Part shown: piece after piece, positions 27,390-36,463 of the stretch
Layout of the letters: the number at the start of each line of letters is the position of its first letter
How positions within the stretch are numbered: the first letter of the stretch is position 1
NCBI GenBank assembly: GCA_003156805.1
Contig: PMHV01000007.1
Coordinates: 62,155 to 126,154 of the forward strand
Direction of reading: 5' to 3'
Length of the DNA stretch: 64,000 nt
Origin: Acidobacteriaceae bacterium
GTDB taxonomy: Bacteria; Acidobacteriota; Terriglobia; Terriglobales; Acidobacteriaceae
Position numbers and translations under genes: made by a program
Notes under the pieces: generated by a model
Database searches by the model: none
Seen by the model: the letters and a program-made list of their open reading frames with translations, nothing else
Told to the model about the DNA's origin: nothing

Positions 27390-30236
27390 GTGATCCGATT
27401 CTCGCGCATTTTCCCCTTGGTTGTTTTCCTCGCCTTTCAGATTGTGCTTCTAGTCGCACAGGAACGCAAGCCCGAGGTCTCATCGATCTCGTTGCCTACC
27501 AGCAAGACGCTAACCGTCCCGTCGCCCGGTCGCGTCGGCAGCTCCAATAGCTTTCCCGCCACCATCGCGCTCAGCCCCGATGGCCGCTACGCGGCGCTGC
27601 TGAACAACGGCTATGGCACGCAGGAAACCATGGCCATGCAATCGATCGCGGTTCTCGACCTGAAAACCAATCAGCTCTCCGATTTCCCCGACAAGCGCTT
27701 CGGCGAAGAAGTTCACCAGAGCTACTTCCTCGGCTTGGTCTTCAGCTCAGACGGCGAGCATCTCTATGCCTCGGTCGGTTCCATCACCGATCCCACGGGA
27801 GAGAAATCGGGCGATACCGGCAACGGAATCGCAGTCTACAGTTTCGCGGCCGGAAAGGTTACGCCCGAGCGCTTCATCCCTATCGCCCCGCAGCCGCTCG
27901 CTCCGCAGAAGAAAGTCGCCATAGCCTTGCAAACCACTCCGCCGGGAACTGCCATTCCTTATCCCGCAGGCCTTGCTCTGATTTCTGCCGGAGGCCACGA
28001 CCAACTCCTCGTTGCCAATAATCTCTCCGACAACGTCGTCCTGCTCGATGTTGCCAGCGGAAAAATATTGCAGCGCTTCGATCTCAGCACCAGCGATCTC
28101 GTTCCGTCTTCATTTCCGTATACCGTCGTGGGCACTCGCGATGGCCGCCGCGCCTGGTGCAGCTTATGGAACGCTTCGCAGGTCGCCGAACTCGATCTTA
28201 GCACCGGCCAGGTCATTCGTTGGATCAAGCTGAAACAGCCGGCCGACCCCATCGCGCCGGGATCGCATCCCACCGCGATGCTGCTCAGTCCGGATGAACA
28301 ACTTCTTTACGTCGCCCTCTCCAATGAAGACGAAGTCGCCGTCGTCTCCACCTCCGATGGCCAACCACTGAGCTATCTCTCAACCATCGCTCTCCCGCAA
28401 AGCTATGCCGGCTCCTGGCCCACGGCCTTAGCCCAATCCACGGATGGCAAACATCTTTTCGTGGCGGATTCTTCGCTCGATGCTGTGGCCGTGTTCGATA
28501 CGCAGCTCATAATCCAGGATGCGTCTGCGCAGAATCCTCAGAAAAAGAATTCGCAGAAAAACGATTCCCAGAAAGCCGAAGGCTTCATCCCCACCGATTG
28601 GTATCCCAGCGCGCTCGCCGTGAACGGCGACGATCTGCTCATCGCCACCGCCAAAGGCCAGAGCACAAGACCGAACAAAGGCCTCGGCAAGACTTCTTGG
28701 GAGACCAGGCACCGCGAGCATTCCTACATTCCCACGCTGCTCCGTGGTTCGCTCGCACGCCTGAATATTTCCTCCACCCTCGGCAAGCTCGACGAACTCA
28801 CGCGCACCGTCGACCATGACAACCTATTTCATAACAATCCGGGGAGGATTCAGTTTGCCGGCGGCAAGAATCCTATCAAGCATGTGATTTATGTGATCAA
28901 AGAAAACCGCACCTACGATCAAATCCTCGGCGACCTCAAAGTCGGAGACGGCGACCCCACGCTCACTCTCTACGGAGCCGACATCACTCCCAACCAGCAC
29001 AAGCTCGCGTTGCAATTCGGCGTGCTCGACAATTTCTACGATAGCGGCGAAGTTTCCGGCGACGGCCATCTCTGGTCGACCGCTGCCATCACCAGCGATT
29101 ACAACGAAAAAACCTGGCAGATCGCCTACCGCGGCCACGAGCGCACTTACGATTTCCAGGGCCAGGTCGCCGACGAATATCCTCTCGATCACAACCAATC
29201 CGATATCGACGATCCCTCCACCGGCTTTCTCTGGGATAACGTCGCCCGCCACGGACTTTCCTATCGCGACTATGGCGAGTTCGTGAACGCCGCCTGGTGC
29301 AATGAAAAGAAAAAAGCGTCCACTCCGAAGCAGGGAACTCCTTCCGGGCAGCAATCTCCCTGCCCTCGCACTGAGGTTCACAAAGGTGAGCCTCTGGCGC
29401 CGAATGTCGGCGATCCTCATGCCGGCCCCAGCCCGTTTCCGTGGGCCGTGCCTCTGTTCAACCGGGTGAAGCCCACTAAAGCCGTGCTGCGCGATCACAT
29501 CGATCCCCTCTTCCCCGATTTCAACACCGAGTATCCCGACCAGCTTCGCGCCGACGAATTTCTCAACGAGTTTCAAGCTTATGTGCACGCGCGCCAGGCC
29601 AACGAAGGCCCATCCTTCGAACTGCCCGCTTTTGTTCTGCTCTATCTGCCGGATGATCACACCGGCGGCACGCGCCCCAACTTTCCCCGTCCTGCGGCGT
29701 CAGTAGCCGATAACGATCTAGCCGTCGGCCGCGTCGTCGACGCCGTATCCCACAGCTCCTACTGGGACGACACCGCCATCTTCATTCTCGAAGACGACGC
29801 CCAGGATGGCGGCGATCACGTCGATGCCCATCGCTCCATCGCCTTCGTCATCAGCAAGTATTCTCCCGGTTCGCCCGCGCGGCCCTACGTCGACCATCGC
29901 TTCTACACCACCGTGAACCTGATTCACACCATGGAGGCCCTGCTCGGTCTTCCTCCCATGAACCAGAACGACGCCTACTCGCCGCTTATGGCGCCCATGT
30001 TCTCCGGCGCATCGCAGCCAGCATTCCAGGCCGACTATCGCAACCGCGACAACGGCCTCATCTATGAAATCAATCAGCGCGGCGCTCCCGGAGCCGAAGA
30101 ATCTTCGCTCATGGATTTCTCCCGCCCAGACGCGGCCGGCGTAACGAGTTTGAACCAGGTCCTCTGGCGCGACCGAAAAGGCGACGCACCCATGCCCGCG
30201 CCCAAGCACACTGTTCTTCCTACCGGGAGCGATTAG
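27390..30236 (+). CDS. Exported YVTN beta-propeller / phosphoesterase fusion protein
   Basis: A 948-residue predicted exported protein. GTG 27390 behind GGAGG (27381-27385) gives a clear signal peptide ('RIFPLVVFLAFQIVLLVAQ'); an upstream GTG at 27315 gives a poorer one. Residues ~50-480 hold YVTN/NHL-like repeats ('ALSPDGRYAALLNN', 'LLVANNLSDNVVLLDVASGK', 'HLFVADSSLDAVAVFD'), a seven-bladed propeller by pattern. Residues ~495-948 match the phosphoesterase family of PF04185 (phospholipase C/acid phosphatase): 'KHVIYVIKENRTYDQILGDL', 'DSGEVSGDGHLWST', 'FILEDDAQDGGDHVDAHRS'. It could release phosphate from organophosphates outside the cell, which would fit the pst neighbourhood. Confidence 0.82.
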   Translation: MIRFSRIFPLVVFLAFQIVLLVAQERKPEVSSISLPTSKTLTVPSPGRVGSSNSFPATIALSPDGRYAALLNNGYGTQETMAMQSIAVLDLKTNQLSDFPDKRFGEEVHQSYFLGLVFSSDGEHLYASVGSITDPTGEKSGDTGNGIAVYSFAAGKVTPERFIPIAPQPLAPQKKVAIALQTTPPGTAIPYPAGLALISAGGHDQLLVANNLSDNVVLLDVASGKILQRFDLSTSDLVPSSFPYTVVGTRDGRRAWCSLWNASQVAELDLSTGQVIRWIKLKQPADPIAPGSHPTAMLLSPDEQLLYVALSNEDEVAVVSTSDGQPLSYLSTIALPQSYAGSWPTALAQSTDGKHLFVADSSLDAVAVFDTQLIIQDASAQNPQKKNSQKNDSQKAEGFIPTDWYPSALAVNGDDLLIATAKGQSTRPNKGLGKTSWETRHREHSYIPTLLRGSLARLNISSTLGKLDELTRTVDHDNLFHNNPGRIQFAGGKNPIKHVIYVIKENRTYDQILGDLKVGDGDPTLTLYGADITPNQHKLALQFGVLDNFYDSGEVSGDGHLWSTAAITSDYNEKTWQIAYRGHERTYDFQGQVADEYPLDHNQSDIDDPSTGFLWDNVARHGLSYRDYGEFVNAAWCNEKKKASTPKQGTPSGQQSPCPRTEVHKGEPLAPNVGDPHAGPSPFPWAVPLFNRVKPTKAVLRDHIDPLFPDFNTEYPDQLRADEFLNEFQAYVHARQANEGPSFELPAFVLLYLPDDHTGGTRPNFPRPAASVADNDLAVGRVVDAVSHSSYWDDTAIFILEDDAQDGGDHVDAHRSIAFVISKYSPGSPARPYVDHRFYTTVNLIHTMEALLGLPPMNQNDAYSPLMAPMFSGASQPAFQADYRNRDNGLIYEINQRGAPGAEESSLMDFSRPDAAGVTSLNQVLWRDRKGDAPMPAPKHTVLPTGSD

Positions 30237-30749
30237 CAGACGTCGCAACTAGCGGGCGCCGAGTTGCGTCATCAATGTCCCGGGAAGGGCACGACTCTTA
30301 GTCGTGCCGCGAGTGCGACCGTTGCCCCGACGCTCGACAAACAATCCCGCACAATCTCCTTGACCCTCGATTCTCAAAATGCCATTCTAAATCTCTACAG
30401 CAACCCGGTCTTTGGCATCTGAATAGCAGATAGATGTAAGTCCCGTGAATGCAATATTTTGCGGGTGGTTAACTGATTCTAAAGCACTTAGCCGAGAGAG
30501 GCGCGCCCAAAGCGCTCCCAAGTCCTTTGTCCACAATATTTTACGGACAAATCCTTTGCTTACAATATCTAGCTGGAGTTGGAAGAGATCCGAAAGCCAC
30601 AACTCACTGATTCCAAGGATCTTATCGGTCGCGGCAAGAAACTTTTGATCCCGACCGCAGCCTGACAATCCGCAGTCGTAGCCGAAGGTCGAAGCTCGGA
30701 AGCCGCCGCCCAACTTGGCCTCAGCTAACCTCGGCCTTACACTAAATAT
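30237..30749. other. 513-base intergenic region with hairpins and a 29-base-period repeat
   Basis: No convincing gene. Two perfect palindromes lie just after the phosphoesterase gene: CGCAACT/AGTTGCG at 30244-30268 (11-base loop) and GGCACGACT-ctt-AGTCGTGCC at 30288-30308. Further on, TCCTTTGTCCACAATAT (30523-30539) recurs as TCCTTTGCTTACAATAT (30552-30568). CAATATTTT followed by CGG occurs at 30452 and 30534. The region is lower in GC than its surroundings and may carry the nadE promoter. Confidence 0.5.
30288..30308. repeat. Perfect REP-like hairpin after the phosphoesterase gene
   Basis: A nine-base perfect stem with a three-base loop (GGCACGACT / AGTCGTGCC), 52 bases after the stop codon. 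There is no T-tract on either side, so it is more like a REP element or an mRNA-stabilising stem than an intrinsic terminator. Confidence 0.5.
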
Positions 30750-32390
30750 GTGAAGATTGCGCTCGGCCAAATCAATCCCACCGTCGGAGACTTCTCCGGC
30801 AACGCTGCCAGGATCGTCGATTTCTCGCGCCGCGCACAGGCCGCGGGCGCGGGACTGATTCTTTTTCCCGAGCTTTCGGTTTGCGGTTATCCGCCGCGCG
30901 ATCTGGTTGAGCGTCCGTCTTTTGTCGCGCGCAATCGTGAGACTGCCGAGCGCATCGCCGCGGAAACTCAGGGCATCGCCGTGATCTGCGGCCTGGTCAC
31001 GCCCGCCGAATCCGCCACCGGAAAGTCGGCGATGAACTCCGCCGCGCTTCTGCAGGATGGCAAAATCGCTTTTGTTCAGTCGAAAATGCTTTTGCCCACC
31101 TATGACGTTTTCGACGAGATGCGCAACTTCGCTCCCGCCAAGAGCCAGGACTTATTTTCCTTCTGCGGCAACCGCATGGCGCTCACCATTTGTGAAGATG
31201 CCTGGAACGATCAGCGCTTCTGGAACAAGCGCCTCTACACATTCGATCCCGTGGAAGCCCTCGTCCGCGCCGGTGGAAACTTTGTGCTCAATATTTCCTC
31301 GTCGCCGTTCTGGATCGGCAAGCGCGAACTGCGCCGCGACATGCTGATCTCGATTGCTCGTCATCACAAAGTTCCGGTTGCGCTGGTCAACCAGGTCGGC
31401 GGCAACGACAGCCTGGTGTTCGATGGATCGAGCATCGTGCTCAATCGGGAGGGCCACGTCATCGCGCAAGGCCGCAGCTTTGAAGAGGACTTGATCTACT
31501 TCGATTCGAAAACTCTCACCGGAGACATTCATGAACAAATCGCCGGTGAAGAGGCCAGCGTCTACGGAGCTTTGGTTCTGGGCACGCGCGATTACATGCG
31601 CAAATGCGGATTCCGGAAGGCGATCATCGGACTCAGCGGCGGCGTCGACTCGGCGCTCACCGCAGTCATCGCCGCCGACGCAGTCGGCCCGGAGAACGTA
31701 ATCGGTGTAGGCATGCCCGGACCTTACTCGTCGACCGGTTCAATCGACGACGCTCGCTCGCTCGCGCAGAATCTCGGCATCCGCTTCGAGTTGCTCTCGA
31801 TCAATCAAGCCTTCGACGCCTACAAACAAACCTTGACAGGAGTATTCGCGGGCCAGAAAGAAGACGTCACAGAAGAGAACATTCAGTCGCGCGCGCGCGG
31901 AACAATGTTGATGGCGCTCTCCAACAAGTTCGGGGCGATCGTGCTTTCCACCGGCAACAAGAGCGAGCTAGGGGTGGGCTACTGTACACTCTATGGAGAC
32001 ATGGTCGGAGGTCTCGCGGTCATCTCGGACGTGCCGAAAACGCTGGTCTATCGTTTGAGCCGCTACGTGAACTTGCGCCGTCCCGTGATTCCCGCGCCTA
32101 CGCTGGAAAAGCCGCCGTCGGCCGAATTGCGGCCGAACCAGAAGGATAGCGACTCGCTTCCGCCTTATGAAGTTCTCGACGCCGTGCTCGAAGATTACGT
32201 GGAAGACGCGCATTCGGCCGAGCGCATCGCATCCGATCACGGCTTCGATTTGGAAACCGTGAAGCGGGTCGTTCGCATGGTGGAGCGGGCCGAGTATAAG
32301 CGCCAGCAGGCGGCGCCGGGAATCAAGATTTCGCCCAAAGCGTTCGGTTACGGCCGCCGTTTTCCCATTGCCGCAAAAGGCGAGGTTTAG
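30750..32390 (+). CDS. nadE: Glutamine-dependent NAD+ synthetase NadE
   Basis: A 546-residue two-domain enzyme making NAD+ from nicotinate adenine dinucleotide with ATP and glutamine. The N-terminal nitrilase-type glutaminase carries E41 ('LFPELSVCGYPPRD'), K112 ('KMLLPTYDVFDE') and nucleophile C148 ('TICEDAWN'). The C-terminal synthetase has the P-loop 'GLSGGVDSALTAVIA' near 293-307, 'STGNKSELGVGYCTLYGDMVGG' near 400 and 'KISPKAFGYGRRFPI' at the end. The start is GTG 30750. The gene stands alone, with a long upstream region and a downstream DsbA-like gene. Confidence 0.95.
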   Translation: MKIALGQINPTVGDFSGNAARIVDFSRRAQAAGAGLILFPELSVCGYPPRDLVERPSFVARNRETAERIAAETQGIAVICGLVTPAESATGKSAMNSAALLQDGKIAFVQSKMLLPTYDVFDEMRNFAPAKSQDLFSFCGNRMALTICEDAWNDQRFWNKRLYTFDPVEALVRAGGNFVLNISSSPFWIGKRELRRDMLISIARHHKVPVALVNQVGGNDSLVFDGSSIVLNREGHVIAQGRSFEEDLIYFDSKTLTGDIHEQIAGEEASVYGALVLGTRDYMRKCGFRKAIIGLSGGVDSALTAVIAADAVGPENVIGVGMPGPYSSTGSIDDARSLAQNLGIRFELLSINQAFDAYKQTLTGVFAGQKEDVTEENIQSRARGTMLMALSNKFGAIVLSTGNKSELGVGYCTLYGDMVGGLAVISDVPKTLVYRLSRYVNLRRPVIPAPTLEKPPSAELRPNQKDSDSLPPYEVLDAVLEDYVEDAHSAERIASDHGFDLETVKRVVRMVERAEYKRQQAAPGIKISPKAFGYGRRFPIAAKGEV

Positions 32391-32470
32391 AATATCCGGT
32401 CAGATCGCTGTTGCGCACCTGCTGTTACTGCGCCGTTGCCGCAAGACTTGTTTTGATCCGAAAGGAAATC

Positions 32471-33388
32471 ATGCGCGGTTCTTTTAATCTGATTCTCGTT
32501 TGTGCCCTGACGTCTGTGCTGGCCCGAGCCCAACAATCCCCAACTGATTCAAAACCAACTGCAAAGACCGCGTCAGCGCCGGCGGTCAATCTTCCCTCCG
32601 TCAATCTTCCTTCTGAGGCTGCGGTCGATTCTTTTCTGCAGCAGACCTTCGGTTATGACCCGCAAGTCAGCTGGAAGATCTCCAGCATCAAGCCCGCGCC
32701 CGTGCCGGGCCTGGCCGAAGTTGACGTAATCTTAGCCCGCGATCAGGGCCAGCAACTGAGCCGCTTCTTCGTTACGCCCGATGGCGAGCATGCGGTGGTC
32801 GGCGACATCATTCCCTTCGGCGCAAAGCCTTTCGGACCCACTGAGGGCCTTCTGGAAAAGGGAGTGACAGGCCCGGCAAGAGGGCCCAAGGATGCGCCGG
32901 TGTTGATTGTCGAGTTTGGCGATTTGCAGTGTCCGGTGTGCAAGGCATCGCAGCCCGCGGTTGAGGGTCTGATAGCGGCCGAGCCCAATGCGCGCTTCGT
33001 GTTTCAGAATTTTCCGCTCGAAATGCACAACTGGGCCGCAAAGGCAGCGGCTTACGCCGATTGCGTTGGCCGGGCCTCGAACGATGCCTTCTGGAAGTTC
33101 GTCGCCAAGACCTACGATTCTCAATCCGACATCACGGCAGAAAATGCCGACGACAAATTAACCGCGCTGGCCGCTGCAGCGGGTGTAAAGGGCGAGGATA
33201 TTGCCGTCTGTTCCGCAACTCCGCAGACGAAAGCCAACGTCGATGCATCTCTGGCGCTGGGGCGGGACGTGGAAGTGACGGGTACGCCGACAATCTTCGT
33301 GAACGGCCGCAGGATCGGCAGCGTGGCTCAGATTCCGCCTGAAACGCTGAAGGGGTTGGTGGAGTTTGCCGCCAAGCAAGGAAAGTGA
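32471..33388 (+). CDS. Exported DsbA-like thioredoxin-fold protein
   Basis: A 305-residue protein with a signal peptide ('FNLILVCALTSVLARA'), a low-complexity proline/threonine-rich linker (to ~45), a ~100-residue N-terminal domain and a DsbA-like domain of the thioredoxin_4 type with C154-P-V-C157 ('FGDLQCPVCKASQP') and the cis-proline segment 'VTGTPTIFVNGRRIG'. Likely a periplasmic disulfide oxidoreductase. ATG 32471 is preceded by AAAGGAA. It could be a partner of the VKOR system at 12.4 kb, though it is far away. The intervening 80 bases after nadE show no terminator. Confidence 0.83.
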   Translation: MRGSFNLILVCALTSVLARAQQSPTDSKPTAKTASAPAVNLPSVNLPSEAAVDSFLQQTFGYDPQVSWKISSIKPAPVPGLAEVDVILARDQGQQLSRFFVTPDGEHAVVGDIIPFGAKPFGPTEGLLEKGVTGPARGPKDAPVLIVEFGDLQCPVCKASQPAVEGLIAAEPNARFVFQNFPLEMHNWAAKAAAYADCVGRASNDAFWKFVAKTYDSQSDITAENADDKLTALAAAAGVKGEDIAVCSATPQTKANVDASLALGRDVEVTGTPTIFVNGRRIGSVAQIPPETLKGLVEFAAKQGK

Positions 33389-33459
33389 ATCGCGGTTGAC
33401 GGTCGACCTTTCGTCTTCGTGATTTCAGGTGTCGCGCACCAGCGACGAAGACTGCGGCT

Positions 33460-35337
33460 CTACCTCCCGCTCACCCAAATTTCTTCCGACGTGCGATCGT
33501 GGTTGGCAAGCACGTGGGGTGTGATGATGATGAGGAGTTCATCGTCTTCTTTCTGGCGCGTGTTGTTGGACGCGATCTGACTGAGGCCGGGGATGAATCC
33601 AAGGCCGGGGATACCGCTCATCGAGAGTTGGTCGCTGGCCGAAATTTCGCCGGCCACCACAGCCGGTTCACCATCCTCGAGGCGAATGCTGCCTTTGTAT
33701 TCGCGGTTGGCAATCACGGGCACACCGTTTGAGCTGTCTCCTGTGAGCGACCGCACCTGCAACTCCAGAGCCAGGCTTACCCCGCCGTTGCCATGTACGA
33801 CGGGCTTGGCTTTGACGTTGAGTCCAAGGTCTTCATAGCTGACCGATGGAAACGGCGCTTGGTAGCTTTGATTGCCGATCACTTGAGAGATCGCCGGCGA
33901 GTTGTAAATGGGCGCGTAAGAAGCGTTCAGAATCGGATAGCGCTCTCCCAGGTGGAAGCTGGCTTCGTTGCCCTCGGCGGTGTACATGGTGAGGTGCGAG
34001 AGGCTGCGAGCCCACGATTCGTTGAGCGAGAGCGCCGCCGAAAGTTGATCGAGGCTCACGCCCGAGAATGTAAGGCCACCGCCAAAGGTAGCGAGAGGCT
34101 GGCTGAAGATGGAACTGCTCTGCCCCTGCAGTTGCGCCAACAGTCCGGAAATCGCCGTGCTGCCGGCCTGGTTCACGCCGCCGGAAGAAATCAACTGATT
34201 GACCAGCGACGTAATGCTTTGCCCGGCCAGCCCCACCAACGCCACGGCGGGAATGTTGTACATAGTGAAAGTATCTGGAATGTGCAGGCCGACGTTCCTG
34301 GTGAACTGGTGGTCAATCGCGTACACCTGAATATCGAGCATCACCTGTGGACGGCCACGGGTCAGCCCCTGCAGCAGTTTCGTGCAAGCCTCCAGCACGG
34401 GTTGTGGGGCGCGTACTTCCAAAGTGCCGCCCTGCCCCGAGCTGATCTTCTGGAAGTCACAAATATTACGCAGTGAGTTGATCAGTTCATGCGCGTCCTG
34501 CTCCGTGCCTGAGGAGGGCAGGCTGAACGTGGCCAGCGACATACGATCAAACTGCTTATGGTTTTCGACCGTATCCGAGGCCACGAGGAACTCCTGAGCG
34601 CTGAGCGGAGTCCACATCGCTTTCCCCACCTTGGAGGCCAGGCCGAGCGCGGTAAAAAAATCCACGTCGTCCACGTAAAAGCGCGCCGGCTTGCTGGGCA
34701 CCGAGTCGTCGAAAACCACGCTCATGCCGTAAGAGGATGCCAGTTGGGTAAACAGGCCGCGAACATCGCCGCGATAGTGAAAAGAAGCGCGAGCCTGGTT
34801 GGGCTGAAGATGGAGTTCGACTGCGTCCTCGAGGAGCGCAGGCACGCCCCTGGCTACGGCAAGGGCGGGGTTGCTGGTGGAATCCTGCAGCCGCTGCTGC
34901 GCGAATTCATTGTAGGGGTCGAGCTTCAGCGCAGCGCGAAACTCGAGGGCCGCTTGCTGGCGATTAGCGTCGGCCAAGAATGCGTTTCCGCGCTCCACGC
35001 GCGCATACACCAGTTGCGCCTTTACGACTTCCCGCGCCGAAAGGAACAGGATGTCTTGCGGAACCAGATGCGAGGCCTGGTCAAACTGCGCGAATGCGTC
35101 GTCCAAGCGATTATGCTGCTGGAGCTTAAGTCCGCGGGAATAGGCGTCGCGCGCTTCTTTCAGATCTTTCTTGGTGGCAATGCAGTTGACGCCGCCGGGA
35201 ATACCGCTGTCACAAGTGGTGGGAGGTGCGTCGGCTGCGGGCGCACTTGGGGTCGCGTCGCTTCGTGCAAATGCCGGAAGCCCCGGCATCGCCGCGGCAA
35301 AAAGACACACGGCCAGACTGGAATACAACTTGCGCAT
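33460..35337 (-). CDS. Secretin (GspD/PilQ family) with N-terminal TPR-like region
   Basis: A 625-residue outer-membrane secretin subunit. After a signal peptide ('LYSSLAVCLFAAAMPGLPAFA') residues ~50-150 are TPR-like helices ('DAFAQFDQASHLVPQD', 'AALEFRAALKLDPYNEFA'), residues ~165-255 look like an STN/N0 domain ('VRGLFTQLASSYGMSVVFDD'), and residues ~310-615 hold the secretin core, ending 'LSMSGIPGLGFIPGLS...KEDDELLIIITPHVL'. ATG 35337 is chosen because it gives the signal peptide; the frame extends to 35520. It stands alone, converging with the DsbA-like gene, with no other type II secretion or pilus genes nearby. Confidence 0.85.
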   Translation of the reverse strand: MRKLYSSLAVCLFAAAMPGLPAFARSDATPSAPAADAPPTTCDSGIPGGVNCIATKKDLKEARDAYSRGLKLQQHNRLDDAFAQFDQASHLVPQDILFLSAREVVKAQLVYARVERGNAFLADANRQQAALEFRAALKLDPYNEFAQQRLQDSTSNPALAVARGVPALLEDAVELHLQPNQARASFHYRGDVRGLFTQLASSYGMSVVFDDSVPSKPARFYVDDVDFFTALGLASKVGKAMWTPLSAQEFLVASDTVENHKQFDRMSLATFSLPSSGTEQDAHELINSLRNICDFQKISSGQGGTLEVRAPQPVLEACTKLLQGLTRGRPQVMLDIQVYAIDHQFTRNVGLHIPDTFTMYNIPAVALVGLAGQSITSLVNQLISSGGVNQAGSTAISGLLAQLQGQSSSIFSQPLATFGGGLTFSGVSLDQLSAALSLNESWARSLSHLTMYTAEGNEASFHLGERYPILNASYAPIYNSPAISQVIGNQSYQAPFPSVSYEDLGLNVKAKPVVHGNGGVSLALELQVRSLTGDSSNGVPVIANREYKGSIRLEDGEPAVVAGEISASDQLSMSGIPGLGFIPGLSQIASNNTRQKEDDELLIIITPHVLANHDRTSEEIWVSGR

Positions 35338-35580
35338 TGGCTTGATTCTACCTTGGCGGCGGGCCTTTGCGGAGACGCCGATGGGACCCAGTACCTTTGG
35401 GTTCAACTCGGAATCGTACCGAACCTGAATCGGACCAAACGTCGGAACGGGGGCTCGCTGAAAATGGAAGAGTAGAGAATCCACGCTATAGAACGCCAGC
35501 GTTTCGCTTTCTTGCGACAAAAAGCGCCGCGCGAAAGACCGGGGGAGTGGCAGAGTGCGCGTAAGGCTCCGATACTGAAC

Positions 35581-36372
35581 TCAGCTCAACATGACCCGCT
35601 CAATCTTCCGGGCCTTGCCCGTGTGCTCGTCGCAGTCGATGACTACAGCGCAGAACCTTACGTCGCCGGTGGCGGGCTCAAAGCGCACCGGCATGTTGTG
35701 GAGAAACTTTTCCACGACCAGTTCTTTCTTTACGCCGATCACGCCGTCATAAGGGCCGGTCATACCCACATCGGTGATATAGGCGGTGCCGTTGGGCAGC
35801 ACGCGCTCATCCGCCGTGGGCACGTGCGTGTGCGTGCCGATCACCGCGGTGACACGGCCATCGAGATACCAGCCGAGAGAAATTTTTTCCGAAGTCGCCT
35901 CGGCATGGATGTCGACCAGAATGATCTTGGCCTCGACTTGCTTGAGAAGTTGGTCGGCAATGCGGAAGGGATCATCATTCGAGGCCATGAACACGCGCCC
36001 CTGCAAGTTGATCACAGCGTAAGGAAGTTTTCCTTTGCGGCCCTGATACAAACCCCATCCCGGCATATCGGGAGGATAATTTGCCGGCCGCAAGACGCGC
36101 CGCGCGGGGCCGTGGCCGTTGCCCTCGACCATCTGAAAATAGTCGACGATCTCGCGCTTATCCCAGACGTGGTTGCCGGTGGTGATGACATCGATATTCA
36201 ACTCAAACAGTTCTTCTGCCAGAGCCGGCGTGATGCCGAAGCCGGCGGCCGAGTTTTCGCCGTTGGCAACGATGAGGTCGATGCCCTGGTCGCGGACGAC
36301 GCCGGGCAGGCGATCTTTGACGATCGTGCGTCCGGGACGTCCGAAAATATCGCCGATGAAGAGAATGCGCAT
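35581..36372 (-). CDS. ymdB: Metallophosphoesterase YmdB (TIGR00282-like)
   Basis: A 263-residue binuclear metallophosphoesterase. 'MRILFIGDIFGRPGR' (D8), 'DLIVANGENSAAGFGI' (N and E ligands), 'ITTGNHVWDKREI' (G-N-H motif), 'LVDIHAEATSEK' and 'VIGTHTHVPTADERVLPNGTAYITDVGMTGP' form the complete YmdB pattern. Known members hydrolyse 2',3'-cyclic nucleotides and affect RNA turnover and biofilm behaviour. ATG 36372. It is the last gene of the minus-strand series starting at mutS, 36 bases after the restored end of the frameshifted SRPBCC-like gene. Confidence 0.92.
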   Translation of the reverse strand: MRILFIGDIFGRPGRTIVKDRLPGVVRDQGIDLIVANGENSAAGFGITPALAEELFELNIDVITTGNHVWDKREIVDYFQMVEGNGHGPARRVLRPANYPPDMPGWGLYQGRKGKLPYAVINLQGRVFMASNDDPFRIADQLLKQVEAKIILVDIHAEATSEKISLGWYLDGRVTAVIGTHTHVPTADERVLPNGTAYITDVGMTGPYDGVIGVKKELVVEKFLHNMPVRFEPATGDVRFCAVVIDCDEHTGKARKIERVMLS

Positions 36373-36463
36373 GTGTAACTAAGCAACGTCGATGGTAACA
36401 CGCGAATTCAGTCGGAATGCGGCTCGGCGATTCGCTTGACCTCGTGCAGCATGGCTTTGCGGA

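Noticed and set aside
30387-30770. 127-residue open frame on the minus strand in the nadE upstream region
   Set aside because: It overlaps the nadE start, shows no family pattern, and crosses the intergenic repeats; a gene here is possible but not supported.
34558-35475. 305-residue open frame on the plus strand
   Set aside because: Antisense to the secretin gene, whose signal peptide, TPR-like and secretin regions are clear.
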